Source: Candidatus Segatella caccae
Lineage (GTDB): Bacteria > Bacteroidota > Bacteroidia > Bacteroidales > Bacteroidaceae
Length of the DNA: 7,615 bases
Direction of reading: 5' to 3'
Assembly: GCA_900556395.1 (NCBI GenBank)
Contig: USOQ01000094.1
Location: 1 to 7,615 of the forward strand
Shown: positions 6,299-7,615 of the stretch, piece by piece
Layout: every line of letters starts with the position of its first letter
Numbering within the stretch: position 1 is the first letter of the stretch
Program-made: the position numbers and the translations under genes
The notes under the pieces: generated by a model
The model's database searches: none
The model's input: the letters and a program-made list of their open reading frames with translations, nothing else
What the model was told of the DNA's origin: nothing

Positions 6299-6658
6299 AT
6301 GGGAAGAAATAAATACTCTCAGGCAGAAATCACCCAGATAGGCAAACTGCTGCGACTCAAGAATGCGGGCAATCGTCTGCAACAGAAACAGATACGTCAC
6401 GACTTACGTGTAGACTATGAATTTAATATCTCTGACTTTAATGAGCCAGGCAAGGCCTTTGGCGAACAAGAATTGCAAGATGCCATCAGTCGTGGAGCCA
6501 TTCAGATACTCGATGATGCCACGATAGAGGCGATGAAGGCCAAGCGTGCTCGTGATAAAGCACGTGATGAGGCTGAGCGCCAGCAGCAGGCCATTGCCGA
6601 TGGTGAGCAGACCGATTGGAAAGAGGCGATGAAGCAGTGGGAGGAATATTATAAATAA
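6299..6658 (+). CDS. Conserved-looking 119-aa protein, function unknown
   Basis: A soluble 119-residue protein with no signal peptide or membrane segment. I recall close relatives annotated as hypothetical in Bacteroidales but know no function. Residues 1-35 are basic and helical (AEITQIGKLLRLKNAGNR). Then comes YEFNISDFNEPGKAFG (40-55), which looks like the most conserved core, and IQILDDATIEAMKAKRARDK (68-87). A charged, probably helical or coiled-coil tail rich in Arg, Glu and Gln runs to a Trp- and Tyr-rich end. The start is the ATG at 6299, because the promoter -7 box lies just upstream and excludes a longer version. It is 8 nt from the cyclophilin gene, so the two are almost certainly co-transcribed; a link to protein folding or ribosome/RNA binding is only a guess from the basic charge and context. 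Confidence 0.8.
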   Translation: MGRNKYSQAEITQIGKLLRLKNAGNRLQQKQIRHDLRVDYEFNISDFNEPGKAFGEQELQDAISRGAIQILDDATIEAMKAKRARDKARDEAERQQQAIADGEQTDWKEAMKQWEEYYK

Positions 6659-6666
6659 ATCAAGAT

Positions 6667-7413
6667 ATGGCAAAAGTATTGATTAAGACAACAGAAGGCG
6701 ACATCAAGGTGCGTCTTTACGATGAAACACCACTTCATCGTGACAACTTTTTGAAATTGGCTAAGGAAGGATACTTTGATGGTACGCTCTTCCATCGCGT
6801 CATCAAAGACTTTATGATACAAGGTGGTGACCCGGAAAGCAAAAATGCACCTAAAGGTAAGATGTTAGGAACGGGTGGACCAGATTATACGATTCCTGCT
6901 GAGATAGACTGTCCTCGCTTCTTCCATAAGCGTGGTGCTCTGAGTGCTGCTCGTTTGGGTGATGAAGTGAATCCTCAGCGCGAGAGTAGTGGAAGCCAGT
7001 TCTATATAGTATGGGGGAAAGCTTATAAGCTGAATGAACTCCGACAGATGGAGAAACAAATGGCGATGCAGGCAGAACAGGAAATCTTCAATCAGCTGGC
7101 ACGCGACCATCATGAGGAAATCATGAATTTCAGACGTAGCCGTGATCGTGAAGGACTTATGAAACTGCAAGACCAGTTGGCCGACGAGACTCGTAGCCGC
7201 TGCAAAGAGCAAGGATATCCTAAGTTTACCGATGAGCAGGTAAAGGCTTATACCGAACAAGGCGGAACTCCATTTCTCGACGGACAATATACGGTGTTTG
7301 GTGAGGTAGAAGAAGGTCTTGACGTAGTGGAAAAGATACAGAATTGTGAAACCCTTCGAGGGGATCGTCCCAAAAAGGACGTCGTGATGCAAGTCGAAGC
7401 GGTCAATGATTAA
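6667..7413 (+). CDS. Cyclophilin-type peptidyl-prolyl cis-trans isomerase
   Basis: A 248-residue enzyme that speeds cis/trans isomerisation of peptide bonds before proline, aiding protein folding. With no signal peptide it should act in the cytoplasm. The cyclophilin signature FHRVIKDFMIQGGDP (42-56) carries the catalytic Arg44 with Phe49, Met50 and Gln52 (human CypA Arg55, Phe60, Met61, Gln63), and SSGSQFYI (107-114) follows. The final strands are FLDGQYTVFGEV (203-214) and the C-terminal VMQVEAV. The CypA Trp121 position is Phe203, as in many bacterial, cyclosporin-insensitive members. Residues about 118-198 form a charged, likely helical insertion absent from CypA, making the protein some 80 residues longer than a minimal cyclophilin. 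It is second in the operon after the 119-residue protein, and the repeat array starts at its stop codon. Confidence 0.93.
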   Translation: MAKVLIKTTEGDIKVRLYDETPLHRDNFLKLAKEGYFDGTLFHRVIKDFMIQGGDPESKNAPKGKMLGTGGPDYTIPAEIDCPRFFHKRGALSAARLGDEVNPQRESSGSQFYIVWGKAYKLNELRQMEKQMAMQAEQEIFNQLARDHHEEIMNFRRSRDREGLMKLQDQLADETRSRCKEQGYPKFTDEQVKAYTEQGGTPFLDGQYTVFGEVEEGLDVVEKIQNCETLRGDRPKKDVVMQVEAVND

Positions 7414-7615
7414 AGGATTGTTTTTTTCAAGAATTAGAGAATTTTAGAATGTATTCTTAGTTCTTGATTAAAGGATTGTTTTTTCAAGAATTAGAGAATT
7501 TTGGAATGTATTCTTAGTTCTTGATTAAAGGATTATTTTTTTTCAAGAATTAGAGAATTTTGGAATGTATTCTTAGTTCTTGATTAAAGGATTATTTTTT
7601 TTCAAGAATTAGAGA
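7408..7615 (+). repeat. Tandem array of ~58-bp hairpin units, runs off window end
   Basis: Three full units (7408-7465, 7466-7522, 7523-7581; 58, 57 and 59 bp) and a fourth partial unit (from 7582) lie head to tail with no spacers. They differ only in T-tract length (7, 6, 8 and 8), one G/A before the tract and one A/G in the middle. Each unit can fold into a stem: TCAAGAA with TTCTTGA, TTA with TAG (one wobble), then AGAAT with ATTCT after one bulged G, about 15 pairs around a 10-nt loop. All frames have stops and the period is not a multiple of three, so it is non-coding. The first unit includes the last codon and stop of the cyclophilin gene. It may act in 3'-end formation of that transcript. 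Confidence 0.9.

Noticed and set aside
6091..6300. 69-codon minus-strand frame rich in Phe
   Set aside because: It runs through the plus-strand promoter, has AT-driven composition and shows no recognisable domain.
6865..7392. 175-codon minus-strand frame opposite the cyclophilin gene
   Set aside because: It is fully antisense to a well-supported enzyme, with no family signature of its own.
7408..7615. CRISPR array
   Set aside because: Units are contiguous and near identical along their whole length, with no unique spacers and no cas genes in view.

Overview
The window looks like a chromosomal segment from a Bacteroidales bacterium, most likely Prevotella/Segatella. This is an inference from four things. 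Promoters have the Bacteroidota -33/-7 form (TTTG and TAnnTTTG). Shine-Dalgarno sequences are mostly absent. One secreted protein has a GLUG-like beta-helix and a C-terminus ending in an IYDLQG...KGIYV-type motif. The nitrogen genes resemble Bacteroidota versions. I could not run any database search, so the genus is tentative.

Left part (1-3089, genes on the minus strand). A 62-residue protein of unknown function (2677-2865) sits 15 nt upstream of an 817-residue exported, cysteine-rich, beta-helix-type surface protein (208-2661). A -7 promoter element lies upstream at 2947-2954. Two closely related palindromic hairpins (91-120 and 3058-3087) bracket this gene pair. The left one has a T-tract on the minus strand and probably terminates the unit. 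The right one lies downstream of the next minus-strand operon.

Middle part (3159-5850, minus strand). This is a nitrogen-acquisition operon transcribed as glnK-type P-II protein (5401-5757), then Amt ammonium transporter (3991-5247), then a TorF/Gcw_chp-like outer-membrane barrel protein (3159-3875). P-II would gate the inner-membrane channel according to energy and carbon/nitrogen status. The barrel protein may serve the outer-membrane step. The P-II to Amt gap carries direct repeats and a perfect 9-bp inverted repeat just before the amt start. The P-II protein lacks the usual Gln39 of the T-loop base.

Right part (5851-7615). A roughly 400-nt AT-rich divergent region has no convincing gene. 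It is followed by a near-ideal Bacteroidota promoter (6248-6279) driving two tightly spaced plus-strand genes. The first encodes a conserved-looking 119-residue protein of unknown function. The second encodes a cytoplasmic cyclophilin-type peptidyl-prolyl isomerase with a large helical insertion. Immediately at the isomerase stop codon begins a tandem array of about 58-bp units that runs off the window end. Each unit can form a long hairpin, and the units differ mainly in T-tract length.

I do not see a clearly new defence or mobile system. The most unusual items are the tandem hairpin array, the hairpin-bracketed small-protein/beta-helix pair, and the variant P-II T-loop.
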